Part shown: positions 1-6,573 of the stretch, in pieces | Position numbering within the stretch: the stretch's first letter is position 1 | How the letters are laid out: each line of letters opens with the position of its first letter | Source of the DNA: Desulfobacterales bacterium HSG17 | Lineage (GTDB): Bacteria > Desulfobacterota > Desulfobacteria > Desulfobacterales > Desulfococcaceae | NCBI GenBank assembly: GCA_030377945.1 | Contig: JAUCGD010000032.1 | Span: 1-23,962 of the forward strand | Length of the DNA: 23,962 nucleotides | Direction: 5' to 3' | Made by a program: the position numbers and the translations under genes | Notes under the pieces: generated by a model | Databases searched by the model: none | Told to the model about the DNA's origin: nothing | The model's input: the letters and a program-made list of their open reading frames with translations, nothing else

Positions 1-117
1 AAATTTTCATTTATTGATAAAATATTGAATAATATGATATTAATTCAGACATATAACTATTCAGCCTGCGTGAGTCTATTTGCTCAATTATTTAATGGCA
101 AAACGTAAGAATATTCG

Positions 118-1119
118 CTAGCTAATACCGGGTACCATATATTCAATAAAGGTGCTGATTTCCTTGTTTATACTCCGGCATTGAAATATGCCCGGAATTT
201 TCTGTCCCGACTTTTCCAGAACAGCACTGATATTGTTTAATCGCAGATTAATAAACCGGGCATCTTCCTGATTTTTTTCTGAAGTTTCCTTAAATGCGAT
301 CTGTATGGCGTTCAAAATATCGGTCTGCTTATCCCAGTAACTTTCAGTACCCCTGTTTTCAGACATACAGACTGACTGCATCAAAAAGCACCATCTGCCC
401 ATCTGAAAATAAACAGCCCAGGGGGTGTCTGTCCATTTATCTGCTGTTATTTGTGTATCTCCCTGCCATTTGGGTGAAAGAAAATCAGGCTTTTTAACAG
501 ATATATCTTTGCTCAATGTCTGTCTGCCTGTCCATAATCCGGCTCTAAACGCTCGTGCTGATACGTTTTTTTCCGAAGAATTGAATGCAAGTGACCCGGA
601 ACCTGGAAAGCCAGTCTCAAAGGGAATTTTTTCCATAATAGCTGTGTCATATGATTGTGCAATCAGTTTAGAAAGATCTGACTGTTTCTGACCGGGTATC
701 AGAAAAAAGAGCATGAGGCAGGCTGCTGCCATACCAAACCCTGATGCCCAGTATATAGGTCGGCCAAAAAGACTTTCCTTAAGATCAGATAAAAATTGTA
801 TGATCCATCCTTTAACTGGCATCCGATCTGCCCATTCCATATCTTCTTTTTCCATGTTATCTTCAAATATTCTGATATTAAAAACCTCTCTGGCACAGAT
901 TTTACAGTCTGAAATATGATCTCTTACCTTTCTGTCATCACTGTCATTTAACTGCTCTGTAACATAATCGTAAAGCATTTCCCTTTCAGAGTGGGATATT
1001 ATTTCAGCCTGCTTTTCAGGAGAATAACCTTCTGAACGGACTTCCTGCTTCAAAAATGACAGAAAATCATCATCATTGTCCAGAGCCTGTTTTAAATGTA
1101 TTTTTTCATTTGTTGTCAT
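118..1119 (-). CDS. Membrane-anchored anti-sigma-factor-like protein (zf-HC2 type)
   Basis: The 333-residue product has a cytoplasmic N-terminal part with a short zinc-finger motif, H68-x3-C72-x2-C75, of the kind used by ZAS-type anti-sigma factors. A single membrane segment follows at about residues 122-142 (ends LMLFFLIPG), then a soluble part of about 190 residues that would lie outside the membrane and that I do not recognise. The ATG is preceded by a GGAAGAGG ribosome site on the minus strand. The gene begins 32 bases after the sigma-like gene ends, so the two are probably one operon, and that pairing supports the anti-sigma reading. In this family the finger domain holds the partner sigma factor until a signal reaches the outer domain. 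That function is inferred here. It could also be an unrelated single-pass sensor with a CxxC site. Confidence 0.6.
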   Translation of the reverse strand: MTTNEKIHLKQALDNDDDFLSFLKQEVRSEGYSPEKQAEIISHSEREMLYDYVTEQLNDSDDRKVRDHISDCKICAREVFNIRIFEDNMEKEDMEWADRMPVKGWIIQFLSDLKESLFGRPIYWASGFGMAAACLMLFFLIPGQKQSDLSKLIAQSYDTAIMEKIPFETGFPGSGSLAFNSSEKNVSARAFRAGLWTGRQTLSKDISVKKPDFLSPKWQGDTQITADKWTDTPWAVYFQMGRWCFLMQSVCMSENRGTESYWDKQTDILNAIQIAFKETSEKNQEDARFINLRLNNISAVLEKSGQKIPGIFQCRSINKEISTFIEYMVPGIS

Positions 1120-1151
1120 ATTTTTTTTCCTCTTCCATATATATAAGAGTC

Positions 1152-1991
1152 CTATTTTGTCAGTTCAGGACAATTTTTTTTGAAAAAATTTCTGATTTCA
1201 GTAATGTCATTGTTGATCATTCTATATTTTTTTTCATGCCCACCTGAAAGTATTTTTTTTGCTTCACTCTCTTCAATATCGTCATCCAACAAAATCATAA
1301 GATTAAGAAAAAGTTCATACTGTCGCTTGAATTTCTGTCTTTGTTTACTTCCTGGTGCTGTACTTTCAATACGCTGATTTAACATTTTTTTCATAAACAA
1401 AATCAAAGATTTATATTCCAAAATTTCTTGAGTATTATCAGTTGTAGTTTGACTTTCGCCATCTTCCCCGGCAGTTGTCTTAATATTTGGGGTAAATAAT
1501 TCATAATCTTCACAGGCATCATCAGTTTTGTTTCTTATTATTTGTTTCTTATTGCAAAACTTTGATTCTGAAAGATGTGTACAACCGCCACATTTTTTTT
1601 CTTTTTTTATAATGCCTTGTTTATCTAATATCTTCCTAATCTCATTATATATTGTTTTGTTAATATAGCCAACCCAAACTGGCAGTGTTGGCTGTTTAAG
1701 TATTATTTTCTTTAAGCGGTCATAAATGGTCTTAAAATCAAAATTCCCCATATCGTCAATATTTTGATTGCCATATATTTTTACAGTTCTTTTAATACTT
1801 TTATCTATTTTATTATAGAATCTTTCAAAATTCATATACCTGCACTTTTCCCATATCTCATCCATTTCATTTTTTTTGAGTAACAGGCATTCCTCATCAG
1901 TACGGTTAAAATATGAACAGAGAGTTTTTTTGAATCTTTCCCCAAAGCCTTTGCAATATACTTCAGTCAAATCTGTTTGTTTCTTTTCCAT
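1152..1991 (-). CDS. Putative sigma-70-like protein with a four-cysteine cluster
   Basis: This is a 279-residue basic protein. Residues 85-130 resemble a helical sigma region 2-like segment (IYDRLKKIILKQ, then YINKTIYNEIRKIL). A cysteine group follows at C134, C137, C146 and C160, spaced like a zinc- or cluster-binding knuckle. A low-complexity linker occupies about 165-190. The C-terminal helices (about 215-270, with AKKILSGGHEKKYRMINNDI) could be a degenerate helix-turn-helix like sigma region 4. The assignment depends mainly on the anti-sigma-like gene directly downstream and on the divergently placed repeated promoters. The ATG at 1991 has no clear Shine-Dalgarno sequence. No family is recognised with certainty; another DNA-binding or zinc protein is possible. 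Confidence 0.4.
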   Translation of the reverse strand: MEKKQTDLTEVYCKGFGERFKKTLCSYFNRTDEECLLLKKNEMDEIWEKCRYMNFERFYNKIDKSIKRTVKIYGNQNIDDMGNFDFKTIYDRLKKIILKQPTLPVWVGYINKTIYNEIRKILDKQGIIKKEKKCGGCTHLSESKFCNKKQIIRNKTDDACEDYELFTPNIKTTAGEDGESQTTTDNTQEILEYKSLILFMKKMLNQRIESTAPGSKQRQKFKRQYELFLNLMILLDDDIEESEAKKILSGGHEKKYRMINNDITEIRNFFKKNCPELTK

Positions 1992-2054
1992 AAGATTATT
2001 TACTTAAATTTAAGATTGTTAAAAATTAAAATTAAAATATTTAAAAAATTTTTA

Positions 2055-2110
2055 TCCTCAAAAATACTTTTCCAGCATCCTAAGTAAGTAAAAGGGAAAA
2101 ACAATATACT
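2055..2110 (+). promoter_or_regulatory. Repeated promoter/leader element, copy 1 (TAAGTAAGTAA box)
   Basis: TCCTCAAAAA (2055), an AT-rich stretch, TAAGTAAGTAA (2081-2091), then AAGGGAAAAA and a -10-like TATACT (2105-2110). The same order recurs at 4547-4603 with only scattered changes, and A/T-rich DNA matches upstream of both. The box lies 63 bases before the start codon of the adjacent remnant and 68 bases before the lipoprotein start in the other copy. No normal -35 hexamer fits TATACT, so an alternative sigma factor, perhaps the one encoded next door, is a reasonable guess. The rest of the 310-base gap 1992-2302 holds the remnant at 2144-2235 and AT-rich sequence in which I see no other feature. 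Confidence 0.5.
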
Positions 2111-2143
2111 TACAATCAAAACACAAAACAAAAGGAGGCAATC

Positions 2144-2235
2144 ATGGGAAAAATTTAAATCAGAAATCAACTTTTGTATCAAGAACATTTTTTATTATCA
2201 TTCCTTTTTTTCTAACCTTTGGGAAGAAACTATAA
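2144..2235 (+). pseudogene. Frameshifted signal-sequence remnant, paralog of the 4640 lipoprotein
   Basis: A perfect AAAGGAGG ribosome site precedes ATG at 2144, but the frame stops after four codons (MGKI). One extra A in the A-run at 2149-2153 would restore a frame reading MGKNLNQKSTFVSRT, close to the start of the lipoprotein at 4640 (MKEKLNRKSAFVTRT). The hydrophobic stretch continues to TFGKKL and stops at 2233-2235, without the lipobox cysteine. The upstream leader is duplicated as well. This is the broken start of a former paralog. It remains in front of the dockerin gene, whose transcript probably still carries it as leader. Confidence 0.65.
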
Positions 2236-2302
2236 AGGAAATTGAACTGTCAAACAACTTTTAATTTTTAAAAATAATTAATCAGCATGAAAGGAGTTAA
2301 GT

Positions 2303-3661
2303 ATGAAAAAACTGGTAACAATCATTATGACGGCATTTATCATTTTCAGTGTCTCCGGTATACAGGCCGGAGCGGAAACTATCATCACACCCAGCATCAG
2401 TTTTCCGGGAGATGAATTTGGTAACAGCGTTGATATGGCAGATAATGTTGCCATTGTCGGTACTCTTACCAATGAAAATGGAGCTGCTTTTGTGTATGAA
2501 AATGACAATAACGGATGGGTTGAGAAAGCCATTCTTACCGCAAGCGATAATGCATCAGGTTTCGGTTCAAAAGTTGCCATCAGCCAGTCTTTTGCTGTTG
2601 CAGCAAACTATGGTGAAAATGTTTATATGTTTCAAAAACCGGAAAGCGGCTGGCAAGATATGACTGAAACTAATAAAATTCAATTATATCAACCCGGATA
2701 TGAAGCTATAGCAATTAACGATTTGTCAATTCATGGAAATACACTTGCTGTATGCTATTCTGCTAATTATCAGAATGAAATTATAAGACCGGTACTTATA
2801 TATAATTATACCGGAAATAATTGGATATTAACAGATACAATCAGTTCTGAAAATTATGGAATTCATGGAGAAAATTATGAACGCTGTGAAGGAAATTATG
2901 GAAGCCGCATAGATGTATTCGATGATTTTTTAATAATAGGTTCTGAAAAATGCGGAGCACTAGTCTATAAAAAAGAAAACGGAAAATGGGTATTCAATGC
3001 TAAACTTATTACTAATGTTACGGAGGCAACGAAGTTTTTTGGTAGGGATGTCGCCATATCAGAGGATATAGCCATAGTTGGAGATAATGGTACACGCAGC
3101 GCATACATATTCAAGTATGATGGAGACACAGATACTTGGGTTAATAATAAGAAACCAAAAAAGTTAAATGAATCCGAAGATGCACTATATTATGGACTAT
3201 CTGTTGACATTACCAAAGAATTTGCAGTCGTTGGGTCCCTCGCTTTTAGAACTAATGAATTGGGTCCTTGTGGAGCTGCATTCTTATATAAGCTAAAGAA
3301 ACTAAATAAAGAAGATGAAGTTTATGAAAAGGTAAACAAATATATTGCACCCACACCGCAGTTTTTTGGAAGATATGGCTGGTCAGTTGCTTTGTCAGAA
3401 AATCATTTGCTTGTAGGTAATCCAGGAGATCAAATAGACGGCTTTGATGGGTCGGCAGTCATTTATGATCTTTTTGTTCCTGGTGACTTAGATAAAGATG
3501 GTGATATTGATAAAGAAGATTTAGCAATATTACGATTATACCTTAATCAACCGGCAAGCGATTTCCCTTCTGCTGATTTAAATAATGATGGAGTAATCAA
3601 TATTTTGGATGCAAGAAAAATCATTATTTCATGCAGTTACCCTGGTTGTGAATGTCGTTAA
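2303..3661 (+). CDS. Exported FG-GAP-like beta-propeller protein with C-terminal dockerin
   Basis: The 452-residue product begins with a Sec signal peptide (MKKLVTIIMTAF..., probable cleavage after about residue 24, IQAGA). Seven repeats of roughly 50 residues follow, six of them carrying F/Y-G, a short beta strand and a hydrophobic strand ending VG (for example FGNSVDMADNVAIVG, FFGRDVAISEDIAIVG, FFGRYGWSVALSENHLLVG). This fits a seven-bladed FG-GAP/integrin-alpha-like propeller. Residues about 393-447 form a dockerin with two calcium loops (DLDKDGDIDKED and DLNNDGVINILD). Dockerins bind cohesins, and a cohesin-like protein is encoded next. The ATG follows AAAGGAG. The cysteine-rich tail (SCSYPGCECR) is unusual and may form disulfides. 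It is probably transcribed together with the PEP-CTERM gene, as no T-tract terminator separates them. The ligand is unknown. Confidence 0.8.
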   Translation: MKKLVTIIMTAFIIFSVSGIQAGAETIITPSISFPGDEFGNSVDMADNVAIVGTLTNENGAAFVYENDNNGWVEKAILTASDNASGFGSKVAISQSFAVAANYGENVYMFQKPESGWQDMTETNKIQLYQPGYEAIAINDLSIHGNTLAVCYSANYQNEIIRPVLIYNYTGNNWILTDTISSENYGIHGENYERCEGNYGSRIDVFDDFLIIGSEKCGALVYKKENGKWVFNAKLITNVTEATKFFGRDVAISEDIAIVGDNGTRSAYIFKYDGDTDTWVNNKKPKKLNESEDALYYGLSVDITKEFAVVGSLAFRTNELGPCGAAFLYKLKKLNKEDEVYEKVNKYIAPTPQFFGRYGWSVALSENHLLVGNPGDQIDGFDGSAVIYDLFVPGDLDKDGDIDKEDLAILRLYLNQPASDFPSADLNNDGVINILDARKIIISCSYPGCECR

Positions 3662-3692
3662 AATCGATAAGTTTTTTAGCCATGCAACAATG

Positions 3693-3716
3693 AGGGGCGG
3701 TATTGTAACCGTCCCT
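3693..3716. repeat. Short palindromic repeat (hairpin) between dockerin and PEP-CTERM genes
   Basis: AGGGGCGGT (3693-3701), a six-base loop and ACCGTCCCT (3708-3716) form a nine-pair stem with one G-U wobble. No T-tract follows, so it is not a clear terminator. The stem AGGGGCG/CGTCCCT recurs at 4377-4407, marking it as one of a family of interspersed hairpins. Confidence 0.6.
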
Positions 3717-3756
3717 TACATAAAAATTATAAAATTTATAATAGGAGGAATTTATC

Positions 3757-4362
3757 ATGAAAAAAATCAGTACAATAGCAATTATCATTCTCGCTGTCAG
3801 CACATTCTTTATCAGTCAGGCATACGCTGTATCTTTATCTCTTAAGCCTTTAACTTCATTTTTCGAAGTCGGAAGTCTCGCGGAAGTTGATCTTGTTGTG
3901 TCCGATCTTGGAAATGAGGATATTGCAGGGTTTGATCTCAATATTGTCCACAATCCCTCTGTAATTGACTTTGCCTATTACACTCTCGGAGACGGACTCG
4001 GAAATATTGCAGCAGGAGAAGCAGAAGACTGGAGCATGGGAAATATGGGAAACGGAACAATCAATCTTGCGGAACTTTCATGGCTATTTGACCTTAGTTT
4101 CCAGGCAGATACTTTTAAACTTGCAACACTTTACTTTACCGGAGCAGGTGAAGGAACAGGTTTTTTGGGTTTTTCAGATGCTATCCTTAGCGGTGTTTAT
4201 GGTGATTCGCTTGACGCAACTTATAAAGGCGCTGATGTCTCTGTTAAGCCAGTACAGCCAATACCTGAACCTGCAACAATGTTTCTGCTTGGTTTTGGTC
4301 TTACGGGTATAGGTTTTGTCAAAAGAAAGCATAAAGACCGACAGTTGAGAATGTATTCATAA
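3757..4362 (+). CDS. PEP-CTERM protein with a cohesin-like domain
   Basis: This 201-residue protein has a Sec signal peptide (residues 1-24, ending SQAYA). The body (about 25-165) has the cohesin-like pattern: a beta-rich domain with VGSLAEVDLVVSDL, then IAGFDLNIVHNPSVIDF, then a late strand FKLATLYFTGAGEGTG. The C-terminus is a PEP-CTERM sorting signal: PIPEP at 168-172, a hydrophobic segment, and a basic tail beginning VKRKHK. In known systems an exosortase recognises this tail and the protein is delivered to the cell surface or matrix; no exosortase lies in the window. The ribosome site is ATAGGAGG. Its position after a dockerin protein suggests that the two bind each other. Cohesin-like PEP-CTERM proteins without a known dockerin partner also exist, so the pairing is inference. 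Confidence 0.8.
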   Translation: MKKISTIAIIILAVSTFFISQAYAVSLSLKPLTSFFEVGSLAEVDLVVSDLGNEDIAGFDLNIVHNPSVIDFAYYTLGDGLGNIAAGEAEDWSMGNMGNGTINLAELSWLFDLSFQADTFKLATLYFTGAGEGTGFLGFSDAILSGVYGDSLDATYKGADVSVKPVQPIPEPATMFLLGFGLTGIGFVKRKHKDRQLRMYS

Positions 4363-4376
4363 TCAATGTTTTCCAT

Positions 4377-4407
4377 CAGGGGCGATTTTATTAAAAGATC
4401 GTCCCTG
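4377..4407. repeat. Short palindromic repeat (hairpin)
   Basis: CAGGGGCGAT (4377-4386) pairs with ATCGTCCCTG (4398-4407), ten pairs with one wobble and an AT-rich loop. It is the same stem family as 3693-3716 and lies just upstream of the intrinsic terminator. Confidence 0.6.
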
Positions 4408-4416
4408 TCAAATAAG

Positions 4417-4477
4417 CCCAAATTAATAATAAGGTGATTCATCATAATCCCTGACAGTTGATTTGGGTCTTTTTTTA
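4417..4477 (+). terminator. Rho-independent terminator after the PEP-CTERM gene
   Basis: CCCAAATTAA (from 4417) pairs with TTGATTTGGG (4458-4467) with one wobble. The right arm is followed by a T-rich run to 4477. This should end the dockerin/PEP-CTERM transcript and separate it from the lipoprotein promoter. Confidence 0.6.
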
Positions 4478-4546
4478 TTCTCCTCCAATTATGATTTTCC
4501 GAAATTGGAAAAATAAAAATAAAAATAAAAATTTTCATAATTTTTG

Positions 4547-4603
4547 TCCTCAAAATGCTTTTTCGGCCTCTTAAGTAAGTAAGAGGGCAAAAAACTTAAT
4601 ACT
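4547..4603 (+). promoter_or_regulatory. Repeated promoter/leader element, copy 2 (TAAGTAAGTAA box)
   Basis: TCCTCAAAA (4547), then TAAGTAAGTAA (4572-4582), GAGGGCAAAA and AATACT (4598-4603). Order and spacing match the element at 2055-2110. The start codon of the lipoprotein is 68 bases after the box. Conservation of the whole block points either to a shared regulator or to a recent duplication of leader plus gene start. Confidence 0.5.
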
Positions 4604-4639
4604 TAAAACCGGAATTCAATAACAAATGGAGGTATTATT

Positions 4640-5293
4640 ATGAAAGAAAAATTAAATCGTAAATCAGCTTTTGTAACAAGAACATTAACAACCGCAATCC
4701 TTTTCTGTCTTTTGTTTCTGATTTCCTGTGCCGGTACAAAACCGGTTGCAGGTAACACTGGGCAGGATACTGTTTCACCTGAAGTTCATGCAGCATTCTA
4801 TGCAATACGAGCAGCGCAATATGTGAAAAATGGTGACTTTAATAATGCAATCATCGATCTTAAAAAGTGTGTGAGCGTAGCTCCTGCATCTGAAAAAACT
4901 GATTATGAAAATCTGCTTGGACTCGCATATGGAACCCGCGGCATCTTTTATTATAAGAATGGAAGCTATGACAATGCCATCAGTGATCTCACTAAAACCG
5001 TACAACTTGTATCTGCATCTAAAAAAACTGTCTATGAAAAATTGCTGGGAAAGTCATATGGGGATAGAGGCGCTTATAAGGGGATGAACGGTTATATTGA
5101 TGGCGGAATCAGTGATATTAAGACATGTCTTCGTTATATACAGGATAACAAAGACAGGATTAAATATAAGCAAGCTTTAGGAATCCTTTACGTCGCAAAA
5201 GGAGATATATTAAGTTTTCAGGGGGATAAGGATGGTGCAAAAGAAAATTATCTAAAAGCAGTATTATACAATTTAAGTGCAATATCAAATTAA
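4640..5293 (+). CDS. Lipoprotein with TPR-like repeats
   Basis: The 217-residue product has a type II signal peptide with lipobox LISC (C30), so it should be lipid-anchored after export. The mature part is made of helical repeats of about 50 residues (NAIIDLKKCVSVAPASEKTDYENLLGLAYG..., then NAISDLTKTVQLVSASKKTVYEKLLGKSYG...). Two are near copies and a third is weaker; each resembles a TPR pair with Y-x-x-G-x-x-x-x-A-I-x-D-L. TPR lipoproteins usually act as protein-binding scaffolds. The ribosome site is TGGAGG and the start is clear. It shares its leader with the dockerin transcription unit, so a joint surface role is plausible but unproven. Confidence 0.75.
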   Translation: MKEKLNRKSAFVTRTLTTAILFCLLFLISCAGTKPVAGNTGQDTVSPEVHAAFYAIRAAQYVKNGDFNNAIIDLKKCVSVAPASEKTDYENLLGLAYGTRGIFYYKNGSYDNAISDLTKTVQLVSASKKTVYEKLLGKSYGDRGAYKGMNGYIDGGISDIKTCLRYIQDNKDRIKYKQALGILYVAKGDILSFQGDKDGAKENYLKAVLYNLSAISN

Positions 5294-5496
5294 TTTGAAA
5301 CTGGAATGAAGATGGCTGTTTATAAATTTTTGCTGCCGGAAAATATTTTGAACAAGACAGCAACAGATAGGCAGTTGCAGTTATTTCAGGTGAGGTGCAA
5401 TTAAAAACGGCTAATGAGAAGATGAAAGACAGACCCTTGAAGCTTTATCAGATATAAGCATCCAAATATAAGTTTATTATGTTACCTTTAAATATT
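5294..5496. other. Non-coding stretch, no feature seen
   Basis: This is the first half of the 432-base gap between the lipoprotein and the DUF3786 gene. I see no plausible small gene, promoter or repeat in it. The second half holds the hairpin, promoter and leader inverted repeat listed separately. Confidence 0.5.
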
Positions 5497-5530
5497 CCTG
5501 TGCCTGCCCCCGAACCAGGGCAGGCACAGG
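5497..5530. repeat. Perfect 13-pair GC-rich hairpin
   Basis: CCTGTGCCTGCCC (5497-5509) and GGGCAGGCACAGG (5518-5530) pair perfectly around an eight-base loop, in otherwise AT-rich DNA. It may stop plus-strand transcripts, but no T-tract follows. It more likely belongs to the palindromic repeats scattered through the window. Confidence 0.65.
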
Positions 5531-5586
5531 GGCATTGTTCTTGCAAATCTGCCTTTATCCTTGATTTTATTCATTTCATATTTTAA

Positions 5587-5616
5587 TTAACATATTTGAA
5601 AAATATATGATATAAT
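5587..5616 (+). promoter_or_regulatory. Sigma-70-type promoter for the DUF3786/radical SAM genes
   Basis: TTAACA (5587-5592), an 18-base spacer, then TATAAT (5611-5616) with an upstream TG two bases before it (extended -10). This would start transcription near 5623 and leave a leader of about 100 bases. Confidence 0.5.
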
Positions 5617-5648
5617 GCCTTCTTTGGTGAGACGGTCTGATTTAATAA

Positions 5649-5702
5649 ATACTTTTCGAATTTATGCCTTTTGAATCATGCAGGTTTAAACACGAAAAGT
5701 AT
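5649..5702. promoter_or_regulatory. Inverted repeat in the leader of the DUF3786 gene
   Basis: ATACTTTTCG (5649-5658) and CGAAAAGTAT (5693-5702) are perfect 10-base inverted copies 34 bases apart, between the promoter and the ribosome site at about 5714. They could fold into a leader hairpin or form two half-sites for a regulator. Confidence 0.45.
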
Positions 5703-5725
5703 GAAACATTTAAAGGAGAAATAAG

Positions 5726-6556
5726 ATGCCCCAGCCTGAAAATGTTATGGAAGTATTCAAATATCTTGATAAATCAAACTGCCGGGAATGCGGCAGCAAG
5801 ACATGTCTTGCATTTGCTGGAGCAGTTTTCAAAGACCAGAAAGAAATCAATAAATGCCCCAGGCTTGATCTGGAGGTAATAAAACGGTTTTCCCCGAATT
5901 CTGAAAATGAACCTGAATCTGAAAACAATGGTGAAAGACAAAACAGGGATGAATACCTGGAAATGCTTAAAAATGAAATAAAAAAGACAGATATTAATGC
6001 AAGGGCTGAGATGCTCGGTGAGCGTTTTTCAGATGGCAGGCTTGTGATAAGGGTGCTTGGAAAAGAATTCTTTATCAGCCAAGAGGGAAATCTTTTTACT
6101 GATATTCATATAAACCCCTGGGTAGTTTCTCCGCTTTTAAACTATGTGCTTTATAAAGGGCTGCCAGTGTCAGGAAACTGGGCTTCGTACAGGGAACTCA
6201 AAGACGGTCAGGAAAGATACCCGCTTTTTCAAAAAAGATGCGAACAGGCCATGAAACGCATAGCTGATATATATACTGACCTTTTTAAAGATGTGATTCA
6301 TCTTTTCAGCGGAACCCAGGTTGAAGAACAGTTTGAGTCTGATGTTTCCGTTGTTTTGCATCCCCTGCCTAAAATACCGATAATAATATGTTACTGGCTG
6401 CCGGATGACGGTCTTGAATCGGATTTGAATATTTTTTTTGATAAAACAGCAGAGGAAAATCTTGACTCAGGCTCCTTATTTACACTTGGAGCAGGACTGA
6501 CGCAGATGTTTGAGAAACTGGCTTTGAGGCATGGGGTATCTTTTTCCGTACAATAA
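5726..6556 (+). CDS. DUF3786 protein with N-terminal 4Fe-4S domain
   Basis: In this 276-residue protein, residues 19-44 carry C19-x2-C22-x4-C27-x16-C44. That is the four-cysteine pattern of the Fe-S domain also found in the corrinoid protein of the acetyl-CoA synthase complex. A charged linker occupies about 60-85. The rest matches the DUF3786 pattern, including LYKGLPVSGNWASYREL and a late IICYWLPDD...SDLNIFFDKTA. Its function is not known; DUF3786 proteins are common in strict anaerobes near methyl-transfer and Fe-S chemistry. No signal peptide is present, so it is cytoplasmic. The start follows AAAGGAG. The radical SAM gene begins 17 bases after its stop, so the two are cotranscribed. Confidence 0.8.
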   Translation: MPQPENVMEVFKYLDKSNCRECGSKTCLAFAGAVFKDQKEINKCPRLDLEVIKRFSPNSENEPESENNGERQNRDEYLEMLKNEIKKTDINARAEMLGERFSDGRLVIRVLGKEFFISQEGNLFTDIHINPWVVSPLLNYVLYKGLPVSGNWASYRELKDGQERYPLFQKRCEQAMKRIADIYTDLFKDVIHLFSGTQVEEQFESDVSVVLHPLPKIPIIICYWLPDDGLESDLNIFFDKTAEENLDSGSLFTLGAGLTQMFEKLALRHGVSFSVQ

Positions 6557-6573
6557 TAAAAAAGGAGAATAAA

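Noticed and set aside
1..117. Possible further gene or site at the left edge
   Set aside because: The stretch is AT-rich with no open frame, repeat or promoter that I can support.
2000..2188. A 62-codon minus-strand open frame
   Set aside because: It is antisense to the promoter element and lipoprotein remnant, with no ribosome site and biased composition from AT-rich DNA.
4221..4553. A 110-codon minus-strand open frame over the PEP-CTERM tail and terminator
   Set aside because: It is the reverse of a well-supported gene end and a terminator, without a domain or ribosome site.
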